Origin: Planctomyces sp. SH-PL62
GTDB lineage: Bacteria > Planctomycetota > Planctomycetia > Isosphaerales > Isosphaeraceae
Assembly (NCBI RefSeq): GCF_001610895.1
Contig: NZ_CP011273.1
Location: forward strand, 5,332,001 to 5,396,000
Reading direction: 5' to 3'
DNA length: 64,000 nt
Part shown: positions 42,802 through 52,565 of the stretch, in pieces
Layout: each line of letters starts with the position of its first letter
Position numbering within the stretch: the first letter of the stretch is position 1
The notes under the pieces: model-generated
Database searches by the model: none
Told to the model about the DNA's origin: nothing
The model's input: only the letters and a program-made list of their open reading frames with translations
Program-made: the position numbers and the translations under genes

Positions 42802-45423
42802 ATGGCCGATCCCACGCCGACCCCGATGATGCAGCAATATCGCGAGATGAAGGCTCGCGACCCCGACGCCCTGCTCCTGTTCCGGATGGGCGACTTCTAC
42901 GAGATGTTCGGCGACGACGCCGTCCGCGCCTCGGCCCTGCTCGGCATCGCGGTCACCAGCCGCGACAAGGACAAGGGGGACCAGTCGGTCCCGATGTCCG
43001 GCTTTCCGCACCAGGCCCTCGAGACCTACCTCGCCAAGATCGTCCAGGCCGGCCAGCGCGCCGCGGTCTGCGAGCAGGTCGAGGACGCCAAACAGGCGAA
43101 GGGGCTGGTCAAGCGCGACATCGTCCGCGTGGTGTCGCCGGGGACGCTCACCGACGAGGCCCTGCTCGACCCGCGATCGGCCAACTACCTGGCCGCAGTC
43201 GTCGAGTCGGGCTCGAAAATGGGCCTGGCCTGGGTCGAGCTCTCCACCGGCCGTTTCTCGCTCACCAGCCTGCTCCGCACCGAGCTGGCCGACGAGCTGG
43301 CCCGGCTGAGCCCGGCCGAGACCCTGGCCTCGGAGCTGGCGACCGACGCCCCGTGGCTTCGCGCCCTGCGATCCCAGCAGCAGCACGTCGTCACCACGCG
43401 ACCCTCCTGGGACTTCCAGGCGGAGCAGGCGCGGAAGGCCCTCCACGAGCACTTCGGCGTGGCGACCGTCGAGGGCTTCGGCGTCGACGATCGCGGCCCG
43501 GAGATCCAGGCGGCCGGCGCTCTGGTGGCTTATCTTCGCGAGACCCAGAAGTCCTCGCTCGGCCACATCGCCCGGCTCACCCCCTATCGCCGGGCCGACG
43601 TCCTCGCCCTCGACGAGACCACCCGTCGCAGCCTGGAGCTGACCCGGACCCTCCGCGAAGGCAAACGCGAGGGCTCGCTGCTCCAGGTGATCGATCAGAC
43701 CGCCACCGCGATGGGCGCACGGCTGCTCGCGGAGTACGTCACCTCCCCCCTGACCTCTCCGGCCCTGATCGAGGAGCGGCTGGCGGCCGTCGACGAACTG
43801 TTCCAGGATTCGGGGCTCCGCGGCGACCTCCGCCACGCCCTCGGCGAGGCCTACGACCTGGAGCGGCTCGCAGCCCGATCCGCCACCGGTCGCGCCACCC
43901 CGCGCGATCTCGGCGCCCTGGCGCGCACCCTGGCGATCCTGCCCAAGCTCAAGGCCCGGCTCGCCGCCCGGCGGTCGAAGCGGCTCACGGAACTGGAAGA
44001 GGCGCTGGAACTCTGCCCCGAAGTCCGCTCGGCCATCGAGTCGGCCCTGGTCGACGAGCCCCCGCTCACGATCAAGGAAGGGGGCCTGATCCGGCCCGGC
44101 TACCACGAGGAGCTGGACCGCCTGCGGTCGGCCTCGAAGGACGGCAAGGCGTGGATCGCCCGCTACCAGTCCGAGCAGATCCGCCGCACCGGGATCAGCG
44201 GCCTGAAGGTCGGCTTCAACAACGTCTTCGGCTACTACATCGAGATCTCCCACGCCCAGGCCCAGCGCGGGGAGGTCCCGGCCGACTACATCCGCAAGCA
44301 GACCGTCAAGAACGCCGAGCGCTACTATACGCCCGAGCTGAAGGAGTTCGAGAACGAGGTCCGCAACGCCGACGAACGCGCCAACGCCCTCGAATACGAG
44401 CTGTTCACGAGCCTCCGCGATCGGGTTTCGGCCGACGCCCCGAGGCTGATCCAGGCCGGATCGGCGCTGGCGCAGGTCGACGTCCTGTCGTCGCTCGCGG
44501 AGCTGGCGGCGCGGCAGGGCTACTGCCGCCCCGAGGTCGTCGCCGAGCCCGTCTTCGAGGTCGAGGCCGGACGCCACCCCGTGCTGGACGCCCTCCTCCC
44601 GCGCGGCGAGTTCGTCCCCAACGACACGAAGCTCGGCCCCGATTGGGGCGACCTGCTCCTCATCACCGGCCCGAACATGGCGGGCAAGAGCACGTACATC
44701 CGCCAGGTCGCCCTCATGGCGATCCTCGCCCAGATCGGCAGCTTCGTGCCGGCGCGCCGGGCTCGGATCGGCGTGGTCGACCGGCTGTTCGCGCGGGTGG
44801 GGGCCACCGACGAGCTGTCGCGCGGACAGAGCACGTTCATGGTCGAGATGACCGAGACGGCCAACATCCTCAACAACGCGACGAAGCAAAGCCTCGTCAT
44901 CCTCGACGAGATCGGCCGCGGCACCAGCACGTTCGACGGCGTTTCGCTCGCCTGGGCGATCACCGAGCACCTGCACGACGCCGTCGGCTGCCGGGCGCTC
45001 TTCGCCACCCACTATCACGAGCTGGTCGAGCTGGAAAAGACCAAACCGCGGCTCCGCAACGCCAACGTGGCGGTCGGCGAGAGCCAGGGGGAGATCGTCT
45101 TCCTCCACCGGATCGCCCCCGGCGGCGCCGACCAGAGCTACGGCATCCACGTCGCGAGGCTGGCGGGGGTCCCCTCCCCCGTCCTCGACCGCGCCCGGGA
45201 GATCCTCGCCTTCCTGGAGAAGCAGCACGGGCCCGACCCGGGGCTGCCGGAGCCCGAAGGCCCGATCCGCCGCAAGGTGAAGTCCGGCCGGGGCCTCCAG
45301 GGGAGCCTCTTCGCCGCGCTCCCCGACCCCCTCCTGACCGAACTTCGACGCCTGGACATCGACGCCGTCCCGCCCGAGCAGGCCGTCGCGCTGCTCCGGC
45401 GGCTCCGCGAACTGGCGGACTGA
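42802..45423 (+). CDS. mutS: DNA mismatch repair protein MutS
   Basis: An 873-residue MutS. The N-terminal mismatch-binding domain holds [16 protein letters not shown], with the conserved F-x-E that stacks on the mismatch. Connector and lever domains follow ([14 protein letters not shown]). The ATPase has Walker [10 protein letters not shown] at residues 623-631, [14 protein letters not shown] and a [15 protein letters not shown] Walker B. ATHYHEL is the composite-site histidine. A short C-terminal region with SLFAALPDP follows. It recognises mismatches and activates MutL; mutL is not in the window. GGAGCG precedes the ATG. Confidence 0.97.
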   Translation: MADPTPTPMMQQYREMKARDPDALLLFRMGDFYEMFGDDAVRASALLGIAVTSRDKDKGDQSVPMSGFPHQALETYLAKIVQAGQRAAVCEQVEDAKQAKGLVKRDIVRVVSPGTLTDEALLDPRSANYLAAVVESGSKMGLAWVELSTGRFSLTSLLRTELADELARLSPAETLASELATDAPWLRALRSQQQHVVTTRPSWDFQAEQARKALHEHFGVATVEGFGVDDRGPEIQAAGALVAYLRETQKSSLGHIARLTPYRRADVLALDETTRRSLELTRTLREGKREGSLLQVIDQTATAMGARLLAEYVTSPLTSPALIEERLAAVDELFQDSGLRGDLRHALGEAYDLERLAARSATGRATPRDLGALARTLAILPKLKARLAARRSKRLTELEEALELCPEVRSAIESALVDEPPLTIKEGGLIRPGYHEELDRLRSASKDGKAWIARYQSEQIRRTGISGLKVGFNNVFGYYIEISHAQAQRGEVPADYIRKQTVKNAERYYTPELKEFENEVRNADERANALEYELFTSLRDRVSADAPRLIQAGSALAQVDVLSSLAELAARQGYCRPEVVAEPVFEVEAGRHPVLDALLPRGEFVPNDTKLGPDWGDLLLITGPNMAGKSTYIRQVALMAILAQIGSFVPARRARIGVVDRLFARVGATDELSRGQSTFMVEMTETANILNNATKQSLVILDEIGRGTSTFDGVSLAWAITEHLHDAVGCRALFATHYHELVELEKTKPRLRNANVAVGESQGEIVFLHRIAPGGADQSYGIHVARLAGVPSPVLDRAREILAFLEKQHGPDPGLPEPEGPIRRKVKSGRGLQGSLFAALPDPLLTELRRLDIDAVPPEQAVALLRRLRELAD

Positions 45424-45429
45424 CCCCTC

Positions 45430-45774
45430 ATGAGCCAAGAGCCCCCCGACCCGACCGATCGTCGCGACGCCCCCCGGCCCGGTCCGCGACCGACGTCGAG
45501 CCGACTCCGCCTCGACGCCGAGCCCCTGGATGTCCAGCTCGCCCGCCGTCGCGCCGTCTGCTGGGTCCTCACCGCCGTCACTACGGCGATCGCCGCCGCG
45601 TTCCTCGCCCTCTTCGCGGCCTTCGACCGCCCCGACCTGGGACTGGCCCTCGCCGCCCTGCTCTGGCTCCCCATCGTGGGAGGCTCCTGGTGGGATTTCT
45701 CCCGGCTCGCCCGCGAGGCGAGGACCCTTGAAGAACACCTCGCCGACGGTGCGGGAAGCTCGACCGACGGATGA
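45430..45774 (+). CDS. Small two-helix membrane protein
   Basis: A 114-residue protein starting six bases after the mutS stop, so it is likely co-transcribed. The N-terminus is proline- and arginine-rich. Two membrane helices (about 42-64 and 70-88, separated by RPD) precede an acidic tail. I recognise no family. Its role beside mutS is unknown. Confidence 0.6.
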   Translation: MSQEPPDPTDRRDAPRPGPRPTSSRLRLDAEPLDVQLARRRAVCWVLTAVTTAIAAAFLALFAAFDRPDLGLALAALLWLPIVGGSWWDFSRLAREARTLEEHLADGAGSSTDG

Positions 45775-45808
45775 CGCAAGCGAAGCACGGCCGGTCGATT
45801 TCGAGATC

Positions 45809-46294
45809 CTAGGCCCGCGCCAGGATCATCGCGAGGCGGTCGCGGACGTCGGCGGGGGCGGTGAATCGGATCGTCCGCCGGGTCTCGTCGACGGGCTCGA
45901 TCGCGACCCGCCAGGCGTCGGGGGGGAGCGATTCGGGGACGCGGTCGGCCCACTCGACGAGGCAGACGCCGCCGGCGGTCCAGTAGTCGGAGGCGCCCAG
46001 GTCCTCGAACGCCGCCGGCGACGGGAGCCGGTAGGCGTCGAAGTGATAGATCGGCATCACGCCTTCATATTCATGGATGAGCACGAACGTGGGGCTGGCG
46101 ATCGCCGCGGGGTCGACGTCGAGGGCCTCGGCGATCGCGCGGCTGAGGCGCGTCTTCCCCGCGCCGAGCGGGCCGACCAGGCCGACGACGACGTCGGGCG
46201 CGACGACCTCGGCGAGCGCCCGGCCGAGCGCGACGGTCTCCGACTCGCCTTCCACTTCGATCCGCAAGGCGTTCTCGAGGCGCTGGACGTTCAT
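45809..46294 (-). CDS. tsaE: tRNA threonylcarbamoyladenosine biosynthesis ATPase TsaE
   Basis: A 161-residue P-loop ATPase. Walker A GPLGAGKT is at residues 41-48, SPTFVLIHEYEG and IYHFDAYRL follow, and VCLVEWADR is the Walker B-like signature of TsaE/YjeE. It supports the t6A37 tRNA modification with TsaB and TsaD, which are not in the window. A longer open frame runs upstream, but the domain begins at MNVQRLENALRIEVEGE. That start overlaps the thiL stop as ATGA, so translation is coupled. Confidence 0.93.
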   Translation of the reverse strand: MNVQRLENALRIEVEGESETVALGRALAEVVAPDVVVGLVGPLGAGKTRLSRAIAEALDVDPAAIASPTFVLIHEYEGVMPIYHFDAYRLPSPAAFEDLGASDYWTAGGVCLVEWADRVPESLPPDAWRVAIEPVDETRRTIRFTAPADVRDRLAMILARA

Positions 46295-47250
46295 CGCGGC
46301 GACGGCCCCTTCATGTGGTCGAAGCCCCTCGCCTCGATCGGGGTCGTGCGGCCGTCGGTTCCTCGGAGGAGCAGGCCGGGCGACTCGACGATCACGCCGA
46401 TGCGGTGGAGCCGGACCCCGTCGGGGGGTGTCGCGGAGAGCGCGTCGGCCGCGTCGGGCGGGGCGGTGAAGCAGAGTTCGAAATCCTCGCCGTCGTTCAG
46501 GGCGTGGACGATCGGCGAGACGCCGTCGGCGAGAGAATGAGCGTGGGCGTCGGCGTGGATCGGCACGACCGAGGCGTCGAGCACCGCTCCCAGGCCACCG
46601 CTCTCCTCCAGGATGTGGCCGAGGTCGGACGACAGGCCGTCGGAGAGGTCGATCATCGCGTGCAAGGGGACGGCGTCCGCCAGCGCGAGGGCCTCGACCA
46701 CCCGGGGCTCGGGACGGAGGTGGCGGCCCCGGAAAAAGCTGCCGCCGAGCGGGCCGGTGACGAAGATCGCGTCGCCGACCTTCGCGTCGGAGCGTTTCCG
46801 CACGCCATGTTCGGTCGCGGTCCCCATGAGCGTCACCGAGATGACGAGCGGGCCGTCCCAGGCGTTGGTGTCGCCGCCGATCAGCGAGACGCCGAAGCGG
46901 TCGGCCATGCGTCGCATCCCTTCGTGCAGGCCCTTCGCCACCTCGACCGCCGCGCCTCGGGGAAGGGCGACCGCGACGACCGCGAACCGGGGGACGCCCG
47001 CCATCGCGGCGACGTCCGACAGGTTCACGCCCATCGCCTTGCGACCCACGGCCTCGGGGCCGTCTTCCGCCAGCCGGAAGTGGCGGCCGTCCATGAGCAT
47101 GTCCGCCGTGACCAGGACCTGCGCGCCCTGGAAGTCGACCACCGCGCAGTCGTCGCCGATGCCGAGCGCGAGGCCGTCGACCCCGCCCGCCGCCCGACGT
47201 CGGATCCATTCAATGAGGCCGAATTCGCCCATGCCGCTTTCTTCATTCAT
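46291..47250 (-). CDS. thiL: Thiamine-monophosphate kinase
   Basis: A 319-residue ThiL of the AIR-synthase-like fold. GEFGLIEWIRRR opens the domain. LGIGDDCAVVDF gives the metal-binding aspartates, ADMLMDGRHF follows, and LIGGDTNAWDGPLVISVTLMG is the ATP loop. FVTGPLGGS and DLSDGLSSDLGHI complete the pattern. It makes thiamine diphosphate from the monophosphate, the cofactor of the E1 encoded earlier in this window. ATG at 47250 is chosen for its AGGGGG site; GTG at 47259 and ATG at 47232 are alternatives. It overlaps the glycerate kinase end by eight bases and tsaE by four. Confidence 0.93.
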   Translation of the reverse strand: MNEESGMGEFGLIEWIRRRAAGGVDGLALGIGDDCAVVDFQGAQVLVTADMLMDGRHFRLAEDGPEAVGRKAMGVNLSDVAAMAGVPRFAVVAVALPRGAAVEVAKGLHEGMRRMADRFGVSLIGGDTNAWDGPLVISVTLMGTATEHGVRKRSDAKVGDAIFVTGPLGGSFFRGRHLRPEPRVVEALALADAVPLHAMIDLSDGLSSDLGHILEESGGLGAVLDASVVPIHADAHAHSLADGVSPIVHALNDGEDFELCFTAPPDAADALSATPPDGVRLHRIGVIVESPGLLLRGTDGRTTPIEARGFDHMKGPSPR

Positions 47251-48408
47251 GGGGGACACCCCCTTGCGACCCGTTGCGGACCCCGGCGAGGAAGCCGCGC
47301 ACCGCCTGTTCGGCGGCCTGGGCGAGCAGTTCCGGGGCCCGGGCCAGGGCGTCTTCGAGCGACATCGGGCCCCGAGTGATCGGGAAGTAGGCGTCGATCC
47401 CGCGACCCAGGCAGGCTTCGGCCCCCTCGCCGATCGAGCCCACCAGGGCGAAGGTCGGGACTCCGAGCGAGCGGGCGAGCCGGGCGACGCCCACGGCGGT
47501 CTTGCCGAAGGCGCTCTGGGCGTCGAGCGAACCCTCGCCCGTCAGGCAGAGGTCGGCGCCCTGGAGCTTGTCGGCCAGGCCGACGGCCGCTGTCACGAGG
47601 TCGATCCCACGCTCCAGGCGGCCCCCCGCGAACGCGACGAGACCGCCGCCGAGGCCCCCCGCGGCCCCGCGCCGGGAATCTCGGCGACGGCCGCGCCAAG
47701 GTCGCGCTCGATGATCCGGGCCAGTCGGTCCAGGTTGCGGTCGAGCTCCTCGACCATGTCGGGCGTCGCCCCCTTCTGCGGGCCGTAGACGGCCGAGGCG
47801 CCAGTGGGGCCGCAGAGCGGATTGGTGACGTCGCAGGCCACGGACACCTCGACCCCCTTCAGGGCGGTCCCCGCGTCGGGAGGCGTGATGCGATCGAGGG
47901 CCCTGAGCGCGCCGCCGCCGGGCGCGAGGTCGCGGCCCTGGGCGTCGAGCAATCGGAACCCGAGCGCCTGCGCCATCCCCGCGCCGCCGTCGTTGGTCGC
48001 GCTGCCGCCGATGCCGACGATCAGGCGTCCGACGCCCAGATCCGCGGCGGCCAGCATCAGCTCGCCGACGCCCCGCGTGGTGGTTCGTCGAGGGTCGCGG
48101 CGATCCCTGGGGACCAGCGCCAGGCCGGCTGCGGCGGCCATCTCCACGACGGCCGTGCGACCGTCGCCGAGCAGGCCGAATCGCGCGGGGACGGGCGACC
48201 CGAGGGGGCCCGTGACGCGAGCTTCGTGGTAGGAACCGCCGGTGGCCGCGACCAGCGCCTCCACGACCCCTTCGCCGCCGTCGGCCATGGGGACGGCGAG
48301 GATCTCGGCCGTCGGCTCCGCCGCACGAACTCCCCGCGCGAGGGCCTTGGCCGCTTCGGGAGCCGTCAGGCTCCCCTTGAACTTGTCGGGGGCGATTACG
48401 ATCCGCAT
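47243..48408 (-). CDS. Glycerate kinase, GlxK family (frame broken by an apparent one-base indel)
   Basis: A class I glycerate kinase, 388 residues if one base is restored. The N-terminal part (MRIVIAPDKFKGSLTAPEAA, VPMADGGEGVVEAL, IGGSATNDGGAGMAQALG) is in one frame from 48408. The C-terminal part (GLGGGLVAFAGGRLERGIDLV, GADLCLTGEGSLDAQSAFGKT, PTFALVGSIGEGAE) is in another and ends at 47243. The switch lies at 47665-47668, where one base added to a four-base G run (minus strand) restores the family motif PGAGAAGGLG. It phosphorylates glycerate, probably to 2-phosphoglycerate. It follows csrA and overlaps thiL. Confidence 0.85.
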
Positions 48409-48429
48409 CGGTTTCCACCTGGACCTGGA

Positions 48430-48455
48430 ACGAGGGCCGGACCTCCGGCCCTCGT
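48430..48455 (-). other. Perfect hairpin between csrA and glycerate kinase gene
   Basis: An 11-bp perfect stem (ACGAGGGCCGG and complement) has the loop AGGT on the minus strand, giving GGAGG at the tip. It lies 38 bases after the csrA stop and about 20 before the kinase start. There is no T-run. A GGA at a loop is what CsrA binds, so this may be a target rather than a terminator. Confidence 0.4.
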
Positions 48456-48492
48456 CAGGTCGTCCAGTGTGGGCGCGCCGGGGATGGGGTCG

Positions 48493-48693
48493 TCAAGCGC
48501 TCACCGCCTCCAGAAGCCGATCGGCCTCCTCGGCGGAGGCGAGCTCGAAGCAGATTTCCTGGCGCTTGATCGAGACGCTCATGGGGGCCTCGATGCCGAT
48601 GCGGACCTGGTGGCCGTCGATCTTCGCGACGACGATGCGGATGTCCGAACCGATGTGGATCGCCTCGCCCAACTTCCTGCTCAGGACCAGCAT
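48493..48693 (-). CDS. csrA: Carbon storage regulator CsrA
   Basis: A 66-residue CsrA. It begins MLVLSRKLGEAIHIG, contains VRIGIEAP and ends in a helical tail (EEADRLLEAV). Conserved strand residues around Leu4 and Arg6, and the ARG/R44-like SIKRQEI position, are present. It binds GGA motifs in mRNA leaders to change translation and stability. A perfect AAGGAGG lies eight bases before the ATG. It is upstream of the glycerate kinase-thiL-tsaE genes on the same strand. Confidence 0.95.
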   Translation of the reverse strand: MLVLSRKLGEAIHIGSDIRIVVAKIDGHQVRIGIEAPMSVSIKRQEICFELASAEEADRLLEAVSA

Positions 48694-48721
48694 GATTCTT
48701 CCTCCTTGTTCGATCGAGTCG

Positions 48722-48727
48722 ATTATC
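48722..48727 (-). promoter_or_regulatory. Candidate -10 element for csrA
   Basis: GATAAT (5 of 6 matches) lies about 30 bases upstream of the csrA start on the minus strand. No recognisable -35 is found at normal spacing. Confidence 0.3.
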
Positions 48728-48971
48728 GGTCATCTCGGCGGTGGGCCGAGCGTCACTCCTGGACGGTTTGGCCTTCGATTGCCGGTTATAGAGAGCAGCT
48801 CCCATGCCAAGACGATGCGAAGACCGGCGAGGTTCGCTCCAGGAACCGATATCGGCCGAGAAAAGGCCGCGAGCCGCCGTCGGAGGCCGCGCGGGCGGTG
48901 ACGGTCAAGCCGGATTCCTGTAAGATCGCCCGAGAATTTGCAAAAGTTACCTGCAGCGAAAGGCCGACGGA

Positions 48972-51467
48972 GTGGACGAGGCCGTGTCATCGGGGAAGTC
49001 GAGTGCGCCCGCGCGGGTCCATACCCCCCGAGGTGCGATCGTGGCGAGCCTGGCGCTGGTCCTGGCGCTTCTCGTCTGGCTCCTGCCGTTCAGTTTGGGA
49101 ACCGCAATGCCCATCGGCGGCGACGTCACCCAGTTTTTCCTGGGTTTGATGAGCGTCCTGGCCGATTCGCTGGCCGATCGCCGCCTTCCCGTCTGGAACG
49201 ACCTGTGGGGATATGGCTTCCCGGGCGTCGGCGAGAGCCAGATGGGCGTCTTCTATCCGCCGCACCTCCTCCTTTATGGGCTGCTGGCCGTGGAGCGTGC
49301 GTACGTCGCGAGCCTGGTGCTGCACACCATATGGGGGGGACTGGGGGCGTTCTGGTGCGCGCGGACGTTCGGCGTCGGGCGACCGGGATCGGCGGTTTCG
49401 GGCTTCGCGTTCGCGGCGTCGGGCTTCTTCGTGATCCACATGCCGCACCCATGGGGCTACACGACGGGGTCGTGGCTCCCCTGGGCGTGGGGCCTGGCGT
49501 GGTCGTTGTTGAGCCATGCCGGTCCCGGTTCGGCCAGGCGACTGTTCTTTTTGAGCGTCGTGCTGGCGATGCAAGTCTTGCCCGGCCACTTCCAGATCGC
49601 CTTCATGACGCAGGCGACGATCGCGATCCTGGCCGTCTGGGCGATTGCGGAGGGGGTCGTTCGGCGAGAGGGCCCTGGTGCCTTTCGGCGCTCGGGGGTG
49701 GTGGTGCTGGGGCTGGCGGTCGTCCTGCCCCTGGGCGCAATGCAGGTCTGGCCGACGGCGAGGCTGGCGGGGATGGCCGCCGATCGTCGCGACTTCGAGT
49801 ATCTCTCCGGGTTCGCCGCGACCCCGTTCCATCTGGTCAGCCTGGTCGCCCCCAACCTCTTCCACCGCTCGCCGCTCTGGCGTCCGCTGGTCTGGGACCC
49901 GTTCCACACGTCGCCGGAGGAATACCTGGCGTACGTCGGGATCGTCCCGCTGTTCCTGGCGGCGCTGGCGATCGTCCGTGAAGGCCGTCGCGACGCGGCG
50001 GTGCGGGGGCTGGCGGTTCTGGCGGCCGTCTCACTGTTCCTCAGCCTGGGGCCGTACGTCCCCGGCTTCCGGACGTTGATCGAGCTTCCCGGCTTCTCGT
50101 TCTTCCGGGCGCCCGCGCGTTGGGGGCTGCCGATGACGCTGGCCCTGGCGGTCCTGGCGGGCGTGGGGCTGGATCGGTGGCGATCGTGGGAGCGTCCTTC
50201 GCAAGGGCTCCTGGTCCTGACGGCGGTCGCCCTGCTCGGGATCACGACGACCCTGGGAATGATCGAGCTGGCGCTATGGTCGACGTCCCCCTCGGGAGGT
50301 CGGGGCGCGGCCGACCTGTTCGAGCGAGCGTTCCGGGCGAGGCCCTGGGAGGGCGACCCGGACTTCCGCAGCGTGGCGAGCCTGGCGCGACGGCCGACGG
50401 CGAACCTCGGCTCGTTCGAGGAGCGGCGGTACTCGATCTATCAAACCGAGCTTGTCGAGACGCTGGGGCTGCTGGCGGCGGTCGCGGCGGTGGCGGGGCT
50501 CTCGGCCGTCCCCCGCCTGCGAGGTCTCGCGCCCGCGGCGCTCGTCGTTCTGACGGGGGCCGACCTGATGCTGCTGGGCCGTCATCGACTGGTCGACGTC
50601 GGGCCGCTCCGGCCGCTGGCCGAGCAGAGCCCGGTCCTGGCGAGGCTGGCCGAGGAGCCGAGCGGGACGCGGACGATCGACCCCTTGCGGAACCTGCCGA
50701 TGGCCGCCGGACTGGCGCCGGTGCAGGCGTATCGGACGCTCGACCTCCCGGCGCTCACGCCGCTCGCCGCCCTGGCGCGAGGCCCGCTCGACGGCGGGCC
50801 CGGAGGCGCCCAGGCCCTTCGCGCGATGCGCGCGACCGGCGCGGGGCTGCGGGTGCTCGACCCGACCGAGCCCGTCGTTCGGAGCCCGGACGAGTCGGTC
50901 GAGACGATCGCCGACCCGAACCTGGCGCGGTGGCTGTTCGGACGGGACTGGAACCCGGAGCGTCGTCCTTCGGCCGACGCCTTTCGGATCGTGCGGACCA
51001 GGGCCGACGCCCCCCGAGCCTGGTCGACGGGCTCGGACGTCCCGGAGGAGTCGAATGGCGACCCCAGGCCGGTCCTCGACGCGATCGACGCGGCGCGGCC
51101 GTTGAAGGCCGTCGCGCGGGCGCCGATCGAGTGGGAGATTTCGCTGGAAGGGGTCGAGCGTCCCGGCGCGGTGCTCGTCTCGGTGTTGTACGACCCGCAG
51201 TGGCGGGCGGTCGTCGTCGAGGAGGGCCGCCCGGGGGCGCCCGCGAACATCCGACCGGCGTTCCGGGTCGGTAAGGCGGGGGGCGGCTGGATGCGGGTGG
51301 CGGTCGATGGGCCGTCGGCGCCGGGGGCCGTCCTGCGTCTGACGTACGACGCGGCCGACGTCCGCCGGGGGCTCGGGGCGTCGGGAGCTTGCTGGGCGGC
51401 GTGGTGCTCGGCGATAATCTACGCCATGCGGCGGGAGCGTCGCGGCGCCTCGCTCGCGACGGGTTGA
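48972..51467 (+). CDS. YfhO-like polytopic membrane protein
   Basis: An 831-residue membrane protein with a GTG start. Around ten or more membrane helices occupy residues 25-510. The first loop has [37 protein letters not shown], typical of YfhO-family membrane proteins (polytopic, glycosyltransferase GT-C like). [26 protein letters not shown] is the conserved family block near residue 375. A soluble C-terminal domain follows, ending in a hydrophobic segment. YfhO relatives are implicated in envelope glycosylation; the substrate here is unknown. GTG at 48984 is an alternative start. It diverges from csrA across 278 bases. Confidence 0.75.
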   Translation: MDEAVSSGKSSAPARVHTPRGAIVASLALVLALLVWLLPFSLGTAMPIGGDVTQFFLGLMSVLADSLADRRLPVWNDLWGYGFPGVGESQMGVFYPPHLLLYGLLAVERAYVASLVLHTIWGGLGAFWCARTFGVGRPGSAVSGFAFAASGFFVIHMPHPWGYTTGSWLPWAWGLAWSLLSHAGPGSARRLFFLSVVLAMQVLPGHFQIAFMTQATIAILAVWAIAEGVVRREGPGAFRRSGVVVLGLAVVLPLGAMQVWPTARLAGMAADRRDFEYLSGFAATPFHLVSLVAPNLFHRSPLWRPLVWDPFHTSPEEYLAYVGIVPLFLAALAIVREGRRDAAVRGLAVLAAVSLFLSLGPYVPGFRTLIELPGFSFFRAPARWGLPMTLALAVLAGVGLDRWRSWERPSQGLLVLTAVALLGITTTLGMIELALWSTSPSGGRGAADLFERAFRARPWEGDPDFRSVASLARRPTANLGSFEERRYSIYQTELVETLGLLAAVAAVAGLSAVPRLRGLAPAALVVLTGADLMLLGRHRLVDVGPLRPLAEQSPVLARLAEEPSGTRTIDPLRNLPMAAGLAPVQAYRTLDLPALTPLAALARGPLDGGPGGAQALRAMRATGAGLRVLDPTEPVVRSPDESVETIADPNLARWLFGRDWNPERRPSADAFRIVRTRADAPRAWSTGSDVPEESNGDPRPVLDAIDAARPLKAVARAPIEWEISLEGVERPGAVLVSVLYDPQWRAVVVEEGRPGAPANIRPAFRVGKAGGGWMRVAVDGPSAPGAVLRLTYDAADVRRGLGASGACWAAWCSAIIYAMRRERRGASLATG

Positions 51468-51508
51468 GGCGGGGCGAGACGAAGCCGGGACGGGAAGGGG
51501 ATCGAGTC

Positions 51509-52534
51509 GTGGCGGAACCAGTCGGCGTGGCGGTGGTGGGGGCCTCGGGGTACGCGGCCCGCGAGTTGATCCAGATCCTCCTGAAGCATCCGGGCGTCCG
51601 GGTGACCGTGGCGACCTCGCGACAGGACGAGTCCCCGAGGCTCGACGCGATCCACCCCAGCCTGGCGAAGCGCATCGACCTGGCCTGCGAGCCCTTCGAC
51701 GCCGACCGCGTGGCCGAGCGCGCGCAGTTCGCCTTCCTCGCCCTGCCCCACACCGCGAGCATGGCGGTCGTCCCGTCGCTCCGCGAGCGCGGGGTGAAGG
51801 TGATCGACCTCAGCGCCGACTACCGGCTGACCGACGCGCAAGTTTACGAGGATTGGTACGGCCACGCCCACACGGACGCCGATGGCCTGAAGTCGGCCGT
51901 CTACGGCCTGCCGGAGTTGTTCCGCAGCCAGATCCCGGCGGCGGACCTGATCGCCAACCCCGGCTGCTACACCTCGACGAGCATCCTCGCGCTGGCGCCG
52001 CTGGTGGCAGAGGGGCTGATCGAGCGGACGGGCGTGATCATCGACGCCAAGAGCGGCGTCTCAGGCGCGGGGCGGTCGCCCAAGCTGGGGACGCACTTCC
52101 CGGAGTGCAACGAGAGCTTCTCCGCGTACAACGTCGGCCGGCACCGCCACACGCCGGAGATCGACCAGATCCTCACCACGGCCGGCGGCGAGGGCGAGGC
52201 CGTCGAGGTCATCTTCACGCCCCACCTGGTGCCGATGGACCGGGGCATCTTCGCCACCATCTACGCCAGGCCGATCAAGCCGGCCGTCGAGCACGACCTG
52301 CTGGAACTCTACCGCTCGTTCTACGCCGACAGCCCGTTCGTCCGCGTCATCAACCACCTGCCGGCGACGAAGGATTCCGCCTTCACCAACTTCTGCGACA
52401 TCACCGTCCGCGTGGTTCGGGGCCGGATCGTCGTCCTCGCCTGCCTCGACAACCTCATCAAGGGCGCGTCCGGAGTCGCCGTCCAGAACCTCAACCTGAT
52501 GCTCGGCGCGCCCGAGACGACGGCCCTCTTCTGA
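51509..52534 (+). CDS. argC: N-acetyl-gamma-glutamyl-phosphate reductase
   Basis: A 341-residue ArgC, the third step of arginine synthesis. [20 protein letters not shown] binds NADP. The catalytic cysteine is in [12 protein letters not shown], and [14 protein letters not shown] carries the catalytic histidine. DLSADYRL and [11 protein letters not shown] are also typical. The GTG start giving [11 protein letters not shown] is chosen over a longer frame, supported by GGAAGGGG upstream. No other arg gene is adjacent. Confidence 0.95.
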   Translation: MAEPVGVAVVGASGYAARELIQILLKHPGVRVTVATSRQDESPRLDAIHPSLAKRIDLACEPFDADRVAERAQFAFLALPHTASMAVVPSLRERGVKVIDLSADYRLTDAQVYEDWYGHAHTDADGLKSAVYGLPELFRSQIPAADLIANPGCYTSTSILALAPLVAEGLIERTGVIIDAKSGVSGAGRSPKLGTHFPECNESFSAYNVGRHRHTPEIDQILTTAGGEGEAVEVIFTPHLVPMDRGIFATIYARPIKPAVEHDLLELYRSFYADSPFVRVINHLPATKDSAFTNFCDITVRVVRGRIVVLACLDNLIKGASGVAVQNLNLMLGAPETTALF

Positions 52535-52565
52535 CGGAGGGCCGTCGGCGCGAAGGCGATTCCGG

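Noticed and set aside
42592-45738. A 1048-codon frame on the minus strand opposite mutS
   Set aside because: MutS on the plus strand has all expected motifs. The antisense frame is repetitive and has no recognisable domain.
47251-47259. GTG start for thiL at 47259
   Set aside because: ATG at 47250 has an AGGGGG site at good spacing. The GTG lies deeper in the preceding gene without a better site.
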